The notes under the pieces: generated by a model
What the model was told of the DNA's origin: nothing
Database searches by the model: none
The model's input: only the letters and a program-made list of their open reading frames with translations
Position numbers and translations under genes: made by a program
Source: Sporofaciens musculi
Lineage (GTDB): Bacteria > Bacillota > Clostridia > Lachnospirales > Lachnospiraceae
Length of the DNA: 64,000 nt
Direction: 5' to 3'
NCBI RefSeq assembly: GCF_009830285.1
Contig: NZ_WUQX01000001.1
Coordinates: 3,224,501-3,288,500 of the forward strand
In this document: piece after piece, positions 8,231-17,506 of the stretch
Numbering within the stretch: position 1 is the stretch's first letter
Layout: each line of letters begins with the position of its first letter

Positions 8231-9548
8231 CTCTCTGCACATTTCCTCTCTTATCTCTATCATATCCTACATACAAGTACATCATCCCTGTCAGAATCAA
8301 CCAGAACCAGGTGGTCGGGTTGCTGAACCAAGTGGTGAAAAACGCAAGCCCAAGATAAATGGCAAGCTGTCCATAGAACAGATACACCACCGGATTCTCA
8401 CTTTTTTTCACAAGCTGCATCACCCATTTTGCCGCTGCGCCCACAAGGGCAGCGAACAGAAACACGCCTGGCATCCCAAAATCATAATACGCATCATAGA
8501 ACATAGTAAGGGTTGTAAGCTCTGGCTTCGTCAGATAGACCACCGAGGCCGTCAGCTTCGGGAATACAAACTTAAGCCCAGTCAGGGCAAAAAAGGGAAA
8601 CAGCATACGCACCCCGTAAGTATGCTTTGTAAGCTGCTCCACCATGCAGTTAAAATTCTCAAAATTATTTGCCACATAGATATAAGGCTGTGTGATAAAG
8701 ATTGGCATCTTCTCATATTTCATCTCAAATATACCGTTCAGATAGGCAATGTCATGATGGCGGAACATCGTCAGTATCACGTAGATAGGGATTAGCGCCG
8801 CCCCAATGCCTGCCAGAGTGCGAAGCCTGACTCCCTGGTATACCATAATATATGTAACCACGGCAAAGCCAACGGCAAAGAGGAGCTGGAACCTGGACAC
8901 ACACAGCACAGGAATGACAACTGCCGTCACATTCGCCGCTATAAGCGCCGCCTTCTCTTTCTTACCAAGTCCGTCACTTACCTTCATATACAGAACCGTA
9001 ATAGCCGGAATCAGGATACAGCTAACGGTAAAATAATGCACCCCTGATACATGAAAGTAAGAATAGGCATGAGGCTCCTTAGAGAACAAGGGAATAAATT
9101 TAAGCTTTGCCGCTTCAAAGAGAAAGCATGCCATGGATGTAAGAGCCAGCCCTATGATACATACCAAAAGCCGTTCTGCCAGCACAGGCTTCTTACCAAG
9201 CTCTTTTTTTTCATCCGAATCGTACTTCTGCCCCCACTCATATCCAATCCCAAAACCGATATATATGAGGAAGAAGCAGGCCCAAGTCCTGTAATCCCAG
9301 TCCTTCTGAAGCCTGCTGAGCTTTAAACAGGCAAGCCCCTGGCCACCCACCCATGCAAGGGTAAAGAGCCCCCGAAGCTCTGTCAAATTCTGGGTCTCCT
9401 TCACCCAATGAAGATACAGATACACAGCCTCCAGCACAAGCATTACTCCAGCGAGATAATAAAACCCTGCAAGAGAAGCAATATAACTCATAAAATATAC
9501 CAGCATATATGTGCCATATTCCATTATAATGTCATTGCGTCTCCTCAT
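8223..9548 (-). CDS. Wzy-like polysaccharide polymerase / O-antigen ligase-type membrane protein
   Basis: Hydrophobic protein of 441 residues with about 11-12 membrane helices and a larger outer loop (about 270-330, around HHDIAYLNGIFEMKYEKMPI). This architecture is typical of oligosaccharide repeat-unit polymerases, which join lipid-linked units outside the membrane. Sequence motifs in this class are weak, so the call rests on topology and on its place between an LCP ligase, GT2 genes and an initiating transferase. Its ATG (9548) overlaps the stop of the LCP gene by 4 bases and has AAGGAG seven bases upstream. Its stop overlaps the start of the next GT2 gene, so the three are probably translated as one coupled operon. 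Confidence 0.72.
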   Translation of the reverse strand: MRRRNDIIMEYGTYMLVYFMSYIASLAGFYYLAGVMLVLEAVYLYLHWVKETQNLTELRGLFTLAWVGGQGLACLKLSRLQKDWDYRTWACFFLIYIGFGIGYEWGQKYDSDEKKELGKKPVLAERLLVCIIGLALTSMACFLFEAAKLKFIPLFSKEPHAYSYFHVSGVHYFTVSCILIPAITVLYMKVSDGLGKKEKAALIAANVTAVVIPVLCVSRFQLLFAVGFAVVTYIMVYQGVRLRTLAGIGAALIPIYVILTMFRHHDIAYLNGIFEMKYEKMPIFITQPYIYVANNFENFNCMVEQLTKHTYGVRMLFPFFALTGLKFVFPKLTASVVYLTKPELTTLTMFYDAYYDFGMPGVFLFAALVGAAAKWVMQLVKKSENPVVYLFYGQLAIYLGLAFFTTWFSNPTTWFWLILTGMMYLYVGYDRDKRGNVQRDE

Positions 9549-10738
9549 TGTGTATCTCCTTCAAACGTACCGCCTCCACCAGTATCTCCTTCAAATGTAG
9601 TCTGCATGGCCTGGGCATTTTCAGACACTCCTGTCAGATAGATGATATCGTCATGAATCTGTTTTACCTTGATGGACGGCTCGTACCATTCCTCCGCAAA
9701 AATATTCTGGTGGAGCTGTGACACATTTCCCACAAAGTCAATGGGCACCACATAAGAGCCTGTATGATTCCGGACATCCTCGCTGGTGGTCACCGCATAT
9801 GGAAAGCCTGTGGTTCCTACAATATTATAGTTCAGAATATTTGCCGCGAATCCTAACATATCCGTGATTGACAGACTGGTGGAAATCTGGGGGAATACCT
9901 TATCCACAATCTTATTCAAAGTCAGCAGGTTCGCTTTCTTTGCTTTGTCAACCGTCTTTTGCAGCACCTCTCTCTGACGTGCCGTTCTCTTGAAATCATT
10001 TCCTTCCGTGTAGCGGATTCTGGCATAACCTACTGCATGAACCCCGTCTAACAACTGTGTCCCTGCCACCTCGTCAATCTTCTGCATATCCTTTCCAACA
10101 ACCTGAGCCGTCTCAAATGCGTATCCGTTGCAATAGAACGCCTCCTCCTCTGTCATATCAATCTCAAGCCCTCCAAGAGCGTCGATTACATCCACAAGAG
10201 CGCTGAAATTGACGCTGACATAGTTGCGAATATCCAGGTCAAAGTTGCGGTTTAACAGGCTGATGGCCGCCTCCGGCCCGCCTCTGTTATATGCAGAATT
10301 CGCCTTCTCATAGCTGCCGTCCGCCTGCTGTAATAATGTGTCTCGGTATACGGAGGTCAGTGTCACATCATTGGTCTCGTTGTTGATGCTCACAATCATA
10401 ATACTGTCGCTCTGCACCCCGCCCTCTAGCTCGCCGTTTCTGGAATCCAGCCCAAAACAGGCAATGTTCGTGTAAGGCCCTGTATCCTTATAGACCTCCA
10501 GATTATTTTGGTTTAAAATATTAATATCTAACTTCCCCAATTTCAGCATCCCGTATCCTACGACGCACAAAATAGCCAAAATAAACAGCTCAAAACACAG
10601 AAACAGAACTCTTTTTCTTTTCCTCTTACGCCTTTTCTTCTGACGCTCCTGCGGCGACATTCTCTTATCTTTTCCTCTCCTGTCTGCTTTTCTCTTTTTT
10701 TCTACGCTTCTTCTTTCCACGCTTTTATTCTTACTCAT
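9545..10738 (-). CDS. LytR-CpsA-Psr (LCP) family glycan ligase, second copy
   Basis: Second LCP transferase in the block, 397 residues. A very basic cytoplasmic region (repeated KRK, RRK) precedes one membrane helix (about 43-63). The LCP domain shows FGLDSRNGELEGGVQSDSIM, VYRDTLL, GGLEIDMTEEEAFYCNG and YARIRYTEGNDFKRTARQRE. It is clearly paralogous to the protein at 5818-7197 through the domain, but it lacks the long Asp/Ser/Gly tail and ends with two short TFEGDT repeats. GGGGAG lies 7 bases before ATG 10738. It would attach a finished glycan, perhaps the one made by the neighbouring polymerase and GT2 enzymes, to peptidoglycan. Confidence 0.93.
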   Translation of the reverse strand: MSKNKSVERRSVEKKRKADRRGKDKRMSPQERQKKRRKRKRKRVLFLCFELFILAILCVVGYGMLKLGKLDINILNQNNLEVYKDTGPYTNIACFGLDSRNGELEGGVQSDSIMIVSINNETNDVTLTSVYRDTLLQQADGSYEKANSAYNRGGPEAAISLLNRNFDLDIRNYVSVNFSALVDVIDALGGLEIDMTEEEAFYCNGYAFETAQVVGKDMQKIDEVAGTQLLDGVHAVGYARIRYTEGNDFKRTARQREVLQKTVDKAKKANLLTLNKIVDKVFPQISTSLSITDMLGFAANILNYNIVGTTGFPYAVTTSEDVRNHTGSYVVPIDFVGNVSQLHQNIFAEEWYEPSIKVKQIHDDIIYLTGVSENAQAMQTTFEGDTGGGGTFEGDTQ

Positions 10739-10757
10739 GCCAGTTCTCCCCTACAGG

Positions 10758-12161
10758 CTAATATGCGTTTTTATTCACAAAGCCTTTGAAAAATGTCAAA
10801 AATATAATCTTAAGATCAAACCCAAGCGTCCAGTTCTCGATATAGTACAGGTCATACTCAATCCGTTTGCGAATGGAGGTATCCCCCCGATATCCATTCA
10901 CCTGCGCCCATCCTGTTAGGCCGGGACGCACCTGATGCTTGACTCTGTATCTGGGAATCTCCTCGCTGAACTTCTCCACAAACTGCGGTCTCTCTGGCCT
11001 TGGCCCTACAAGACTCATGTTTCCCTTTAATACATTAAAAAGCTGCGGAAGTTCATCGATACTCGTCTTCCGTATAAACTTGCCGAATCCTGTTACCCTT
11101 GGATCATCTGGGGTTGTCCATCCCCCTTTCTCTTTCTTCTCATCCTGCACCACCATGGAGCGAAACTTATACATCAGAAACGGTCTGTTCTGAAAGCCGA
11201 TTCTTTCCTGCTTGAAAATCAGCGGCCCCGGCGACGTTATCTTAATCACCGCCGCTGTTGCCGCCATGATTGGTGAAAACAGAAGCAGCGCCGTCACCGC
11301 GCCAAACAGGTCTACCCCCCGTTTCAGCAGCGCGTTAAGGGCATTGCTTAAGGGCACATGCCGGATATTCACCACCGGAAGCCCAAGTAAATCCTCTGTG
11401 TAAGGCTTGGTGGGAATAATATTGTTGTAGTCTGGAATAAACTTGGTGTGAACTCCGGATTTCTCACACATCCCTACAATGTGCTCCAGCTTATGATATT
11501 CTGCAAGCCCCAGGGTTATGACAATCTCGTCCAACTTATTCTCCGGCAGTACAATGGAAAGATTCTCTGTCCTTCCAAGCACCTTTACACCTCTGTATTC
11601 CGTTCCCCGCGGCTTGTTGTCCGCCAGGATTCCCCTGACAATATACCCCCACTCAGGATTAGCCCGAATCCTGTCCACATACTGTTCCGCCGCTCTGCTG
11701 TATCCCACCAGCAGGATATGCTTCTGATTGTATCCTTTTTTTCGGATATTCCTCAGTTCTTCCCGCAGAATATTGCGTCCTACCACTTCCACAAACACAT
11801 TGATACAGAAGAACACAAACATCATGGTTCTGGAGAAATCTGTCTCTCTTGCCAGATACAAGACCAAAATAAAGGTCATAAGCCCGATTACATTGGCCTG
11901 TATAATCCGCCATGCCTCAAGCCTCCTGCCCTGTACCCGCTTCGGCGTGTATAATTGGAAGATATAATACAACAGAAGGTATTCCGGCACAAGAAAAATA
12001 AGAACCCTCATATATTCCTGGAGAGACAGATGCCACGCCCCTAATTCAAAGATTCCGCTTCTGAATTTTATATACCACGCCGCCACATAGGAAAAAATGA
12101 TTGCCAGCGCATCTATCACAAAATGAAGTGTATTCAACAATTTTTGATTATTTTTAATCAT
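10758..12161 (-). CDS. Undecaprenyl-phosphate sugar phosphotransferase (initiating transferase)
   Basis: Starts a glycan by moving a sugar-1-phosphate onto undecaprenyl phosphate at the cytoplasmic face. The N-terminal part has four to five membrane helices. The middle has a nucleotide-binding-like domain (HILLVGYSRAAEQYVDRI). The C-terminal bacterial sugar transferase domain shows KRGVDLFGAVTALL, KITSPGPLIFKQERIG, YKFRSM, SIDELPQLFNVLKGNMSLVG, PRPE and RPGLTGWAQVNGYRGDT, all conserved in the WbaP/WcaJ/CpsE group. The sugar (Glc, Gal or other) cannot be read. I prefer ATG 12161, nine bases after AGGTGG. ATG 12167 is possible, and an upstream ATG at 12215 lacks a good ribosome site. It heads the LCP-polymerase-GT2 run. 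Confidence 0.92.
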   Translation of the reverse strand: MIKNNQKLLNTLHFVIDALAIIFSYVAAWYIKFRSGIFELGAWHLSLQEYMRVLIFLVPEYLLLYYIFQLYTPKRVQGRRLEAWRIIQANVIGLMTFILVLYLARETDFSRTMMFVFFCINVFVEVVGRNILREELRNIRKKGYNQKHILLVGYSRAAEQYVDRIRANPEWGYIVRGILADNKPRGTEYRGVKVLGRTENLSIVLPENKLDEIVITLGLAEYHKLEHIVGMCEKSGVHTKFIPDYNNIIPTKPYTEDLLGLPVVNIRHVPLSNALNALLKRGVDLFGAVTALLLFSPIMAATAAVIKITSPGPLIFKQERIGFQNRPFLMYKFRSMVVQDEKKEKGGWTTPDDPRVTGFGKFIRKTSIDELPQLFNVLKGNMSLVGPRPERPQFVEKFSEEIPRYRVKHQVRPGLTGWAQVNGYRGDTSIRKRIEYDLYYIENWTLGFDLKIIFLTFFKGFVNKNAY

Positions 12162-12279
12162 TTTCATCCACCACCTAAACCACACCTTATCATACAATAA
12201 ATTGTCAGATATCACAACCCATCAATTCTATAGTTTTTCTTAACAATTCATTAATATACTGAATTCGCGGGTCTTGGCG

Positions 12280-13254
12280 TCAATAGGCGTCGTCTTTCTC
12301 ACAGTCCTCCTTGGTCCTCTCACTAATAATATACCTGGGTCTTTTCTTTACCTCCAGATAAATCTTTCCGATATATTCGCCCAACACCCCCATACTGACC
12401 AACTGTACTCCGCCAATAAAACAGATGATGCTCACAGTACTTGCCCATCCCACCACACTCTGTCTTGTAAAATACATGATCACTGACCATAACACGCCGA
12501 TAAAACTTAACAGGGAAATCAATAACCCCATCCCTGTGATCATCCTTATGGGCTTAATGCTTAAACTGGTAATCCCGTCAAAGGCAAGGGCCGCCATCCT
12601 CGACAATGGATAGTGGCTTCTGCCCGCAGCTCTCTCTTTACGCTCATAATAGACACTGGTACTCTTAAAGCCCACCAGAGGCAGCATCCCCCGCAAAAAG
12701 ATATTCACTTCTTTAAATTCCGAAAACTCCTTCAAAACTCTGCCGGATACCAGGCGGTAATCCGCATGGTTAAAGACCACCTCCGCCCCCAAAAGCTTCA
12801 ATAATCTGTAAAATCCTTCTGCCGACGTCCTCTTAAAAAACGAATCCGTGTTTCTGTTACTCCTCACCCCGTATACAATGTCACTCCCGTCCAGATATTC
12901 CTCCACCATCCGGTTCATAGCATCTATATCGTCCTGTCCGTCGCAATCTATGGTGATGGTAATATCTGCCCTGTCCTTCACCTCCATCAGACCTGCCAGT
13001 ATTGCATTCTGATGGCCCCGATTCCTGCTCAGGGAGATTCCCATAAAGGCTTCACTGGAATCCGCCAAGCCTTTTATGATCTCCCATGTAGCGTCATGGC
13101 TTCCGTCATTTACAAACAGAAGCCTGCTTTTTGGGTCTGTCAACCCCTTCTCAATCAATTCATCCAGCTTTTTCTTAAACTGACGGCTGGTTATGGGAAG
13201 AACAGCCTCCTCATTATAGCATGGCACTACGATATACAGTATTGGTTTCTTCAT
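12280..13254 (-). CDS. GT2 polyprenyl-phosphate glycosyltransferase, GtrB/DPM1-like
   Basis: Predicted to load a sugar from a nucleotide onto polyprenyl phosphate, providing a lipid-linked donor that is flipped outward. The GT-A domain has LYIVVPCYNEEAVLP, SRLLFVNDGSHDATW, SRNRGHQNAILAG and TIDCDGQDD (the DxD site). RMVEEYLDGSDIVYGVR and HADYRLVSGRVLKEF follow. Two C-terminal membrane helices (about 235-255 and 268-290) match GtrB-type enzymes. AAGGAG precedes ATG 13254 by nine bases. The next gene upstream (13277-14875) is a GtrII-like membrane glucosyltransferase, so the pair resembles the donor and transfer halves of a Gtr glycan-modification system. Confidence 0.9.
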   Translation of the reverse strand: MKKPILYIVVPCYNEEAVLPITSRQFKKKLDELIEKGLTDPKSRLLFVNDGSHDATWEIIKGLADSSEAFMGISLSRNRGHQNAILAGLMEVKDRADITITIDCDGQDDIDAMNRMVEEYLDGSDIVYGVRSNRNTDSFFKRTSAEGFYRLLKLLGAEVVFNHADYRLVSGRVLKEFSEFKEVNIFLRGMLPLVGFKSTSVYYERKERAAGRSHYPLSRMAALAFDGITSLSIKPIRMITGMGLLISLLSFIGVLWSVIMYFTRQSVVGWASTVSIICFIGGVQLVSMGVLGEYIGKIYLEVKKRPRYIISERTKEDCEKDDAY

Positions 13255-13276
13255 CCCGCGTTACTCCTTGACTTTC

Positions 13277-14875
13277 TTATCTGCTCACTCCATTGACATT
13301 GTACCAGTCCTCGGAAGGCTCTGAAAAATAGACGATAATACTGCCCTCCGTTTCCACAATACTTCCTGGCTTGGGCCACGGCGCCATGTCCTTCGTATAA
13401 TCTAAGGCTTTGACGATCTCATAAGGCTCAGGCTGAAGCGTCATGTATCCTTCCGTCACCAGCAGCTCACGAATCCTGGCAATATGTCCCCCATTCCATC
13501 CAAACATAGAGCCATCAATCCCCACATTATCCGAGCTGTCAAAAAAACCGGACGTATCCATCTCATAGGCGCCCACAAACACAATGGGCTTTGCTCTATA
13601 ATCATATCCCAACGCACTGATATCATGCATGACCGCATTGGCCGTAACCTGGTCCTTGTGATAACGGACAGCATCATAGTAATAGAGTGTATTCATATTT
13701 CGGACATTTAAAAATATGAGATACCCCGCCAGTCCCACTGCCGCATATCGAAAAAAGTTCCTCACTTTTAATGTCTCTAATACAAAGTAAATCTCCATAG
13801 CCCCTGCAAGCGGCAAAGCCAACAGCATACGTCCATGGGTCTTATACGTCCCCATCAGAATAAACATGACAAAGGGCGATATCACAAGAGCCACCGTCAG
13901 AAACAGAAGCCGTATCCTTGCCCCCTTTTCCTTTGCCCTGACAAACACATAGACTGACCAGGCAATAAACATCAGTGTGGAGGCCATAATCACAAATCCG
14001 CCATAAATGGACACATCTTTTATGGTAATGCCAAAGGAAACCCTTGCCACATTTGCAACCGCCATAAAAGCCGTATGGAAAACGCTGCTGTCTTCAAACC
14101 ATCCAATATAACTTTCCGTATAGTTGGCCCCATGCCCTGTGACTGTCTGTATCACAAAATTCAACCCATAATAGAGCGCCACGGATATGAGGCTTATACA
14201 TGCTGGTCTGATTATAGTTTTCCAGATTGCCAGCTCTCCTTTTAGGACTTTTCTAAGACAATAGATTACTACCGATGTAACGTACAGGGACAAAATCGCC
14301 TGATACACAGCGACTCCATAGGATAACAAAAGAATCGACAAAAGCAGCTCTCTTTTTGCAGCATGCTTCTCCTCCTTAGTCATTTCCGTTTTTTCCATAT
14401 ATTTTAGGTATCTTGCCGTAAATGCGAACGCAAGAGAGGCAAACGCCATTCCCAGGGACACCTGCAGATTAAACATGGAAAAAGAAAGAATCTCCCCCAC
14501 CACAAAAGGAAGAGTCGTATAGTAGGTTAAAAAGACAAAAAGTTCAAAACGTCCAGTCTTCCATCCGTCCTCCTCCAATAACGTAAATGCGCTGATCAAA
14601 CCGGAAAAAAACCACACGCAGACTGCCAGAAAATCCCACAGAAAAGGGACGTACCGACCGTTGACCGTAAAGAGTTCATTGAACATCTGTATTCCAAATC
14701 TTCCCTGAGGAATCCAAGGCCCGTAGCCCTCCCCCGCAAGAATGGATTTTTCTTCATCTATTCCAATAGTCGGACAGGTAAGCATCACGCCAAATGCAAC
14801 CAACGAAACCATAAACGCCAATAGAATCTCCTGCCTGTGCTCCCCCCACCATGCTTTCACACATATTCTGTCCAT
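13277..14875 (-). CDS. GtrII-like membrane glucosyltransferase
   Basis: Integral membrane protein of 532 residues with about ten to twelve helices. An outer loop near the N-terminus reads CPTIGIDEEKSILAG and GPWIPQGRFGIQMFNELF, and a soluble C-terminal region (about 430-532) follows the last helix. This layout and the early Asp/Glu-containing loop fit the glucosyl transferase GtrII family, which uses a polyprenyl-phosphate sugar to decorate a surface polysaccharide. It lies just upstream of the GtrB-like gene at 12280-13254, which supports the assignment. GGAGG lies 8 bases before ATG 14875. No GtrA-type flippase gene is visible next to the pair. The acceptor is not known. Confidence 0.75.
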   Translation of the reverse strand: MDRICVKAWWGEHRQEILLAFMVSLVAFGVMLTCPTIGIDEEKSILAGEGYGPWIPQGRFGIQMFNELFTVNGRYVPFLWDFLAVCVWFFSGLISAFTLLEEDGWKTGRFELFVFLTYYTTLPFVVGEILSFSMFNLQVSLGMAFASLAFAFTARYLKYMEKTEMTKEEKHAAKRELLLSILLLSYGVAVYQAILSLYVTSVVIYCLRKVLKGELAIWKTIIRPACISLISVALYYGLNFVIQTVTGHGANYTESYIGWFEDSSVFHTAFMAVANVARVSFGITIKDVSIYGGFVIMASTLMFIAWSVYVFVRAKEKGARIRLLFLTVALVISPFVMFILMGTYKTHGRMLLALPLAGAMEIYFVLETLKVRNFFRYAAVGLAGYLIFLNVRNMNTLYYYDAVRYHKDQVTANAVMHDISALGYDYRAKPIVFVGAYEMDTSGFFDSSDNVGIDGSMFGWNGGHIARIRELLVTEGYMTLQPEPYEIVKALDYTKDMAPWPKPGSIVETEGSIIVYFSEPSEDWYNVNGVSR

Positions 14876-14989
14876 CCAGCCAACCTCCGTAACACAATCT
14901 TAAAATAATTAAAAGATATTATAGCGCATTTTTTTATTCTTTGCTATAATAAATCAGTCATTAAAGCGCAGAAAGGCGGATTCATATAT

Positions 14990-15970
14990 ATGAAAGTTAC
15001 AATTATTATCCCCAACTACAATGGATGTCATTTCATGGAGCCCTGTCTTGCCTCCCTCAAGAAGCAGACCTTCAAGGATTATGGAATCCTGGTTGTGGAT
15101 AACGCTTCAACAGACGGAAGCGTTGAGTTTGTGAAGGAGAATTACCCTGAAATCGAAGTCATTGCCCTGAAAGAGAACTACGGTTTCAGCAAGGCGGTAA
15201 ATATTGGGATTCGGCGTTCCAGGACTCCCTATGTCATCCTTTTGAATAACGACACCACCGCAGACCCCCATTATTTAGAGGAGATGGTGAAAGCCATTGA
15301 ACAGTCGCCCCGCATCTTCTCAGTCAGCAGTAAGATGATCCAGATGTACCATCCAGAGCTGATTGACAGCGCCGGCGATCTCTACACCCTGACAGGCTGG
15401 GGGGTATGCCGAGGAGTGGGACGTCCAGTCTCCAATTATAGGGAAAATGATGAAATTTTCAGCGCCTGTGCCGGCGCCGCCATCTACCGCCGACAGGTTT
15501 TTAAGAAGATCGGATTGTTTGATGAGAATCATTTTGCTTATCTGGAGGATATTGACGTGGGATACCGCGCCAAGATTTTCGGGTATCGGAATATGTACTG
15601 CCCCACAGCGCTTATCTACCACGTGGGCAGCGGGACAAGCGGCTCGAAGTATAATTCCTTCAAGGTAAAGCTGTCTGCACGGAATAATGTTTATCTGAAC
15701 TATAAGAATATGCCCTTTTTACAACTAATGATTAATTTTATTCCCCTTCTTTTCGGATATCTGGTGAAGTACGCCTTTTTTGTGAAGATTGGCTTTGGGA
15801 GAGATTACAAGGAGGGGGTATTAGAAGGGCTTAAAACCAGACATGAGCAGCGTAAGGTCCCCTTCCGCATACGGTATCTTCGGAACTATGTACGGATTGA
15901 AGGCGAGCTAATCAGGCATACCTTCTCTTATGTGAAAGACTGGGTAATCCGGAAGACCTCCGGAAGATAA
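14990..15970 (+). CDS. GT2 family glycosyltransferase (rhamnosyltransferase-like)
   Basis: Cytoplasmic GT-A transferase of 326 residues. It begins VTIIIPNYNGCHFMEPCLAS, with VVDNASTDGSVEFV, ILLNNDTTADPHYLEEM (the NND segment of the active site), CAGAAIYRRQVFKKIGLFDE and YLEDIDVGYRAKIFG, whose ED is the usual catalytic acidic pair. The pattern is that of WbbL-like GT2 enzymes, many of which add rhamnose, but the sugar is inferred. It is the only gene of this glycan block on the plus strand and has its own terminator right after the stop. A TATAAT lies at 14945-14950; no convincing -35 box is seen. Confidence 0.9.
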   Translation: MKVTIIIPNYNGCHFMEPCLASLKKQTFKDYGILVVDNASTDGSVEFVKENYPEIEVIALKENYGFSKAVNIGIRRSRTPYVILLNNDTTADPHYLEEMVKAIEQSPRIFSVSSKMIQMYHPELIDSAGDLYTLTGWGVCRGVGRPVSNYRENDEIFSACAGAAIYRRQVFKKIGLFDENHFAYLEDIDVGYRAKIFGYRNMYCPTALIYHVGSGTSGSKYNSFKVKLSARNNVYLNYKNMPFLQLMINFIPLLFGYLVKYAFFVKIGFGRDYKEGVLEGLKTRHEQRKVPFRIRYLRNYVRIEGELIRHTFSYVKDWVIRKTSGR

Positions 15971-15992
15971 GTTTAGATGTGGAATTCGTAAA

Positions 15993-16027
15993 TAGAGGTA
16001 TTCCTTTTGAATACCTCTACTTTTTTT
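15993..16027 (+). terminator. Intrinsic terminator of the plus-strand GT2 gene
   Basis: Perfect 11-bp stem TAGAGGTATTC (15993-16003) and GAATACCTCTA (16009-16019), loop CTTTT, followed by C and seven T. It overlaps the last codons of the convergent Rpn-like gene. Confidence 0.9.
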
Positions 16028-16724
16028 GCTCCTTAAGCTTCTCCAAGGCTTCTTGAAGGGCGACATTCAGCCTCTTATTTTCTTCCCTAAAATGTTCGTT
16101 TTGCTCCTTACAGTGCCTATTTTCTTCCTTGTACCGTTTATTCTCCTCCTGCAGCTCGTCAATCATATACCGTACTGTATTCCTGTCCAACTCATACAAT
16201 TCCTTTGAAAACATACCCATCACCTGCTCGATATTCTGGCAAATCTCATAGATCTGCTCATACATTCCCTTAAAATCCGGATACTTCTTAATCAATGCAA
16301 TGATATCCTCCGGTTTATCGCTGCTTAAAAAGGTAAGCCATCCGCTAAGCCGTTCCTCTATACCCCTATTTTGATGGTTTTCTTTAAAGATGTCAAGCGG
16401 TACAAAGACATATTCCTGCAAAAGATTGATTTTAAGCCCTGTATCTGACATCTGCCGGAATTTATGTATATACTTGTTCGGAAACTCGTGAAACTCCGAC
16501 GTACTCTTTTCAAACAAAACGATAGTGTAGACATTGGAAATCCTTCGATAAGAAAATGTCCTTTTTGTAATCTTATTGCGCACCTGTCTATACTCCCGCA
16601 GCAAAAGGTCCGCCAAGTAACAGGCCCTCATAGGATATTCGCTTCGCAAACGGAAGCTATTGACGCCTCTCGGCTTAAGAATATAGATTACAGAAAATAG
16701 GCTACTACTTTGCCTTTCTATCAT
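16017..16724 (-). pseudogene. Rpn-type PD-(D/E)XK nuclease/transposase, probably N-terminally truncated
   Basis: This 235-residue frame matches the C-terminal part of Rpn-type PD-(D/E)XK proteins common in Clostridia, as I remember the family: EYPMRACYLADLLLREYRQV, VYTIVLFEKSTSEFH, FRQMSDTGLKINLLQEYVFV and EEICQ/MGMFSKELYELDRNT-type segments. Members usually run to about 300 residues or more and start with a segment that begins the nuclease core; here the first 25 residues look unrelated and no such segment is present. A charged coiled coil with repeated EENKR and KEQNE ends the protein. The gene is convergent with the GT2 gene and its stop lies in that gene's terminator. Probably an inactive remnant. 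Confidence 0.6.
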
Positions 16725-16786
16725 AGTTACATTCTACCATCTTTTGACAATAAACTCAATTTCAATCATTCGACTTTTTGACAAAA

Positions 16787-16833
16787 GAGGCTATCAGAAA
16801 ACGCAATTTCAAACAGCGTTTTCTGACAGCCTC
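16787..16833 (-). terminator. Terminator hairpin downstream of the rfb operon
   Basis: An 18-bp near-perfect stem: GAGGCTATCAGAAAACGC (16787-16804) pairs with GCGTTTTCTGACAGCCTC (16816-16833), one mismatch. On the minus strand it is followed by TTTTGTC. It lies 42 bases after the rfbC stop. A related hairpin occurs at 22376-22426. Confidence 0.75.
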
Positions 16834-16874
16834 ACAATGTATCCCCAAGGGCACACCGTAATCCATGGCCCTTC

Positions 16875-17483
16875 TTAAAAATGAAACGTATCCTTAAGCC
16901 CAGCCCACAACTGATCTTTATCGCTTAAATTCAATTTCGTTCCATCCTCCAACTGATACCCTTTTGCCGAAGCATTCCCCTTATACTCACCCAAAAGCTT
17001 CGGCCACTTGATTCCGATTTCAGGGTCGTTCCACGCAAGCCCGCCCTCGTCTCCAGGATGGTAGAAGTCTGTACATTTATAGCAGAACTCAGCCATATCG
17101 CTGAGCACCAGGAAGCCGTGAGCAAAGCCCTCCGGAATATAGAACTGCTTCTTATTCTCCTCTGTCAGCTCAATTCCAAACCATTTCCCAAAAGTGCGGC
17201 TTCCGCTTCTTAAATCAACCGCCACATCATACACAGAGCCCTTGATGACCCTCACCAGCTTTCCCTGGGGGAACTCCTTCTGGAAATGGAGTCCACGTAA
17301 AACACCCTTGACAGAGCAGGACTGGTTGTCCTGAACAAAGTTCATGGTAAGTCCCTCAGCTTCCATATCCCTCTGATTATAGGTCTCCATGAAATAACCT
17401 CTGGCATCTCCGTGAACTGCCGGCTCAATGACACAAAGGCCCTCTATCCCGCCTGCATTTTTTTCTACTTTAATCTGTCCCAT
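16875..17483 (-). CDS. rfbC: dTDP-4-dehydrorhamnose 3,5-epimerase
   Basis: Epimerises dTDP-4-keto-6-deoxyglucose at C3 and C5, the third step to dTDP-L-rhamnose; cytoplasmic. The cupin core is clear: VHGDARGYFMETYNQRD, FVQDNQSCSVKGVLRGLHFQ (with the conserved His), QGKLVRVIKGSVYDVAVDLR, FYIPEGFAHGFLVLSD and AEFCYKCTDFYHP with the catalytic Tyr region. Length is 202 residues. AAAGGAT precedes ATG 17483. It is the last gene of the rfbA-rfbB-rfbD-rfbC operon, with only 23 bases between it and rfbD, and is followed by a strong hairpin. The product feeds the many GT2 enzymes in the window. Confidence 0.97.
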   Translation of the reverse strand: MGQIKVEKNAGGIEGLCVIEPAVHGDARGYFMETYNQRDMEAEGLTMNFVQDNQSCSVKGVLRGLHFQKEFPQGKLVRVIKGSVYDVAVDLRSGSRTFGKWFGIELTEENKKQFYIPEGFAHGFLVLSDMAEFCYKCTDFYHPGDEGGLAWNDPEIGIKWPKLLGEYKGNASAKGYQLEDGTKLNLSDKDQLWAGLKDTFHF

Positions 17484-17506
17484 GGTTTTATCCTTTCTGT
17501 CAAATC

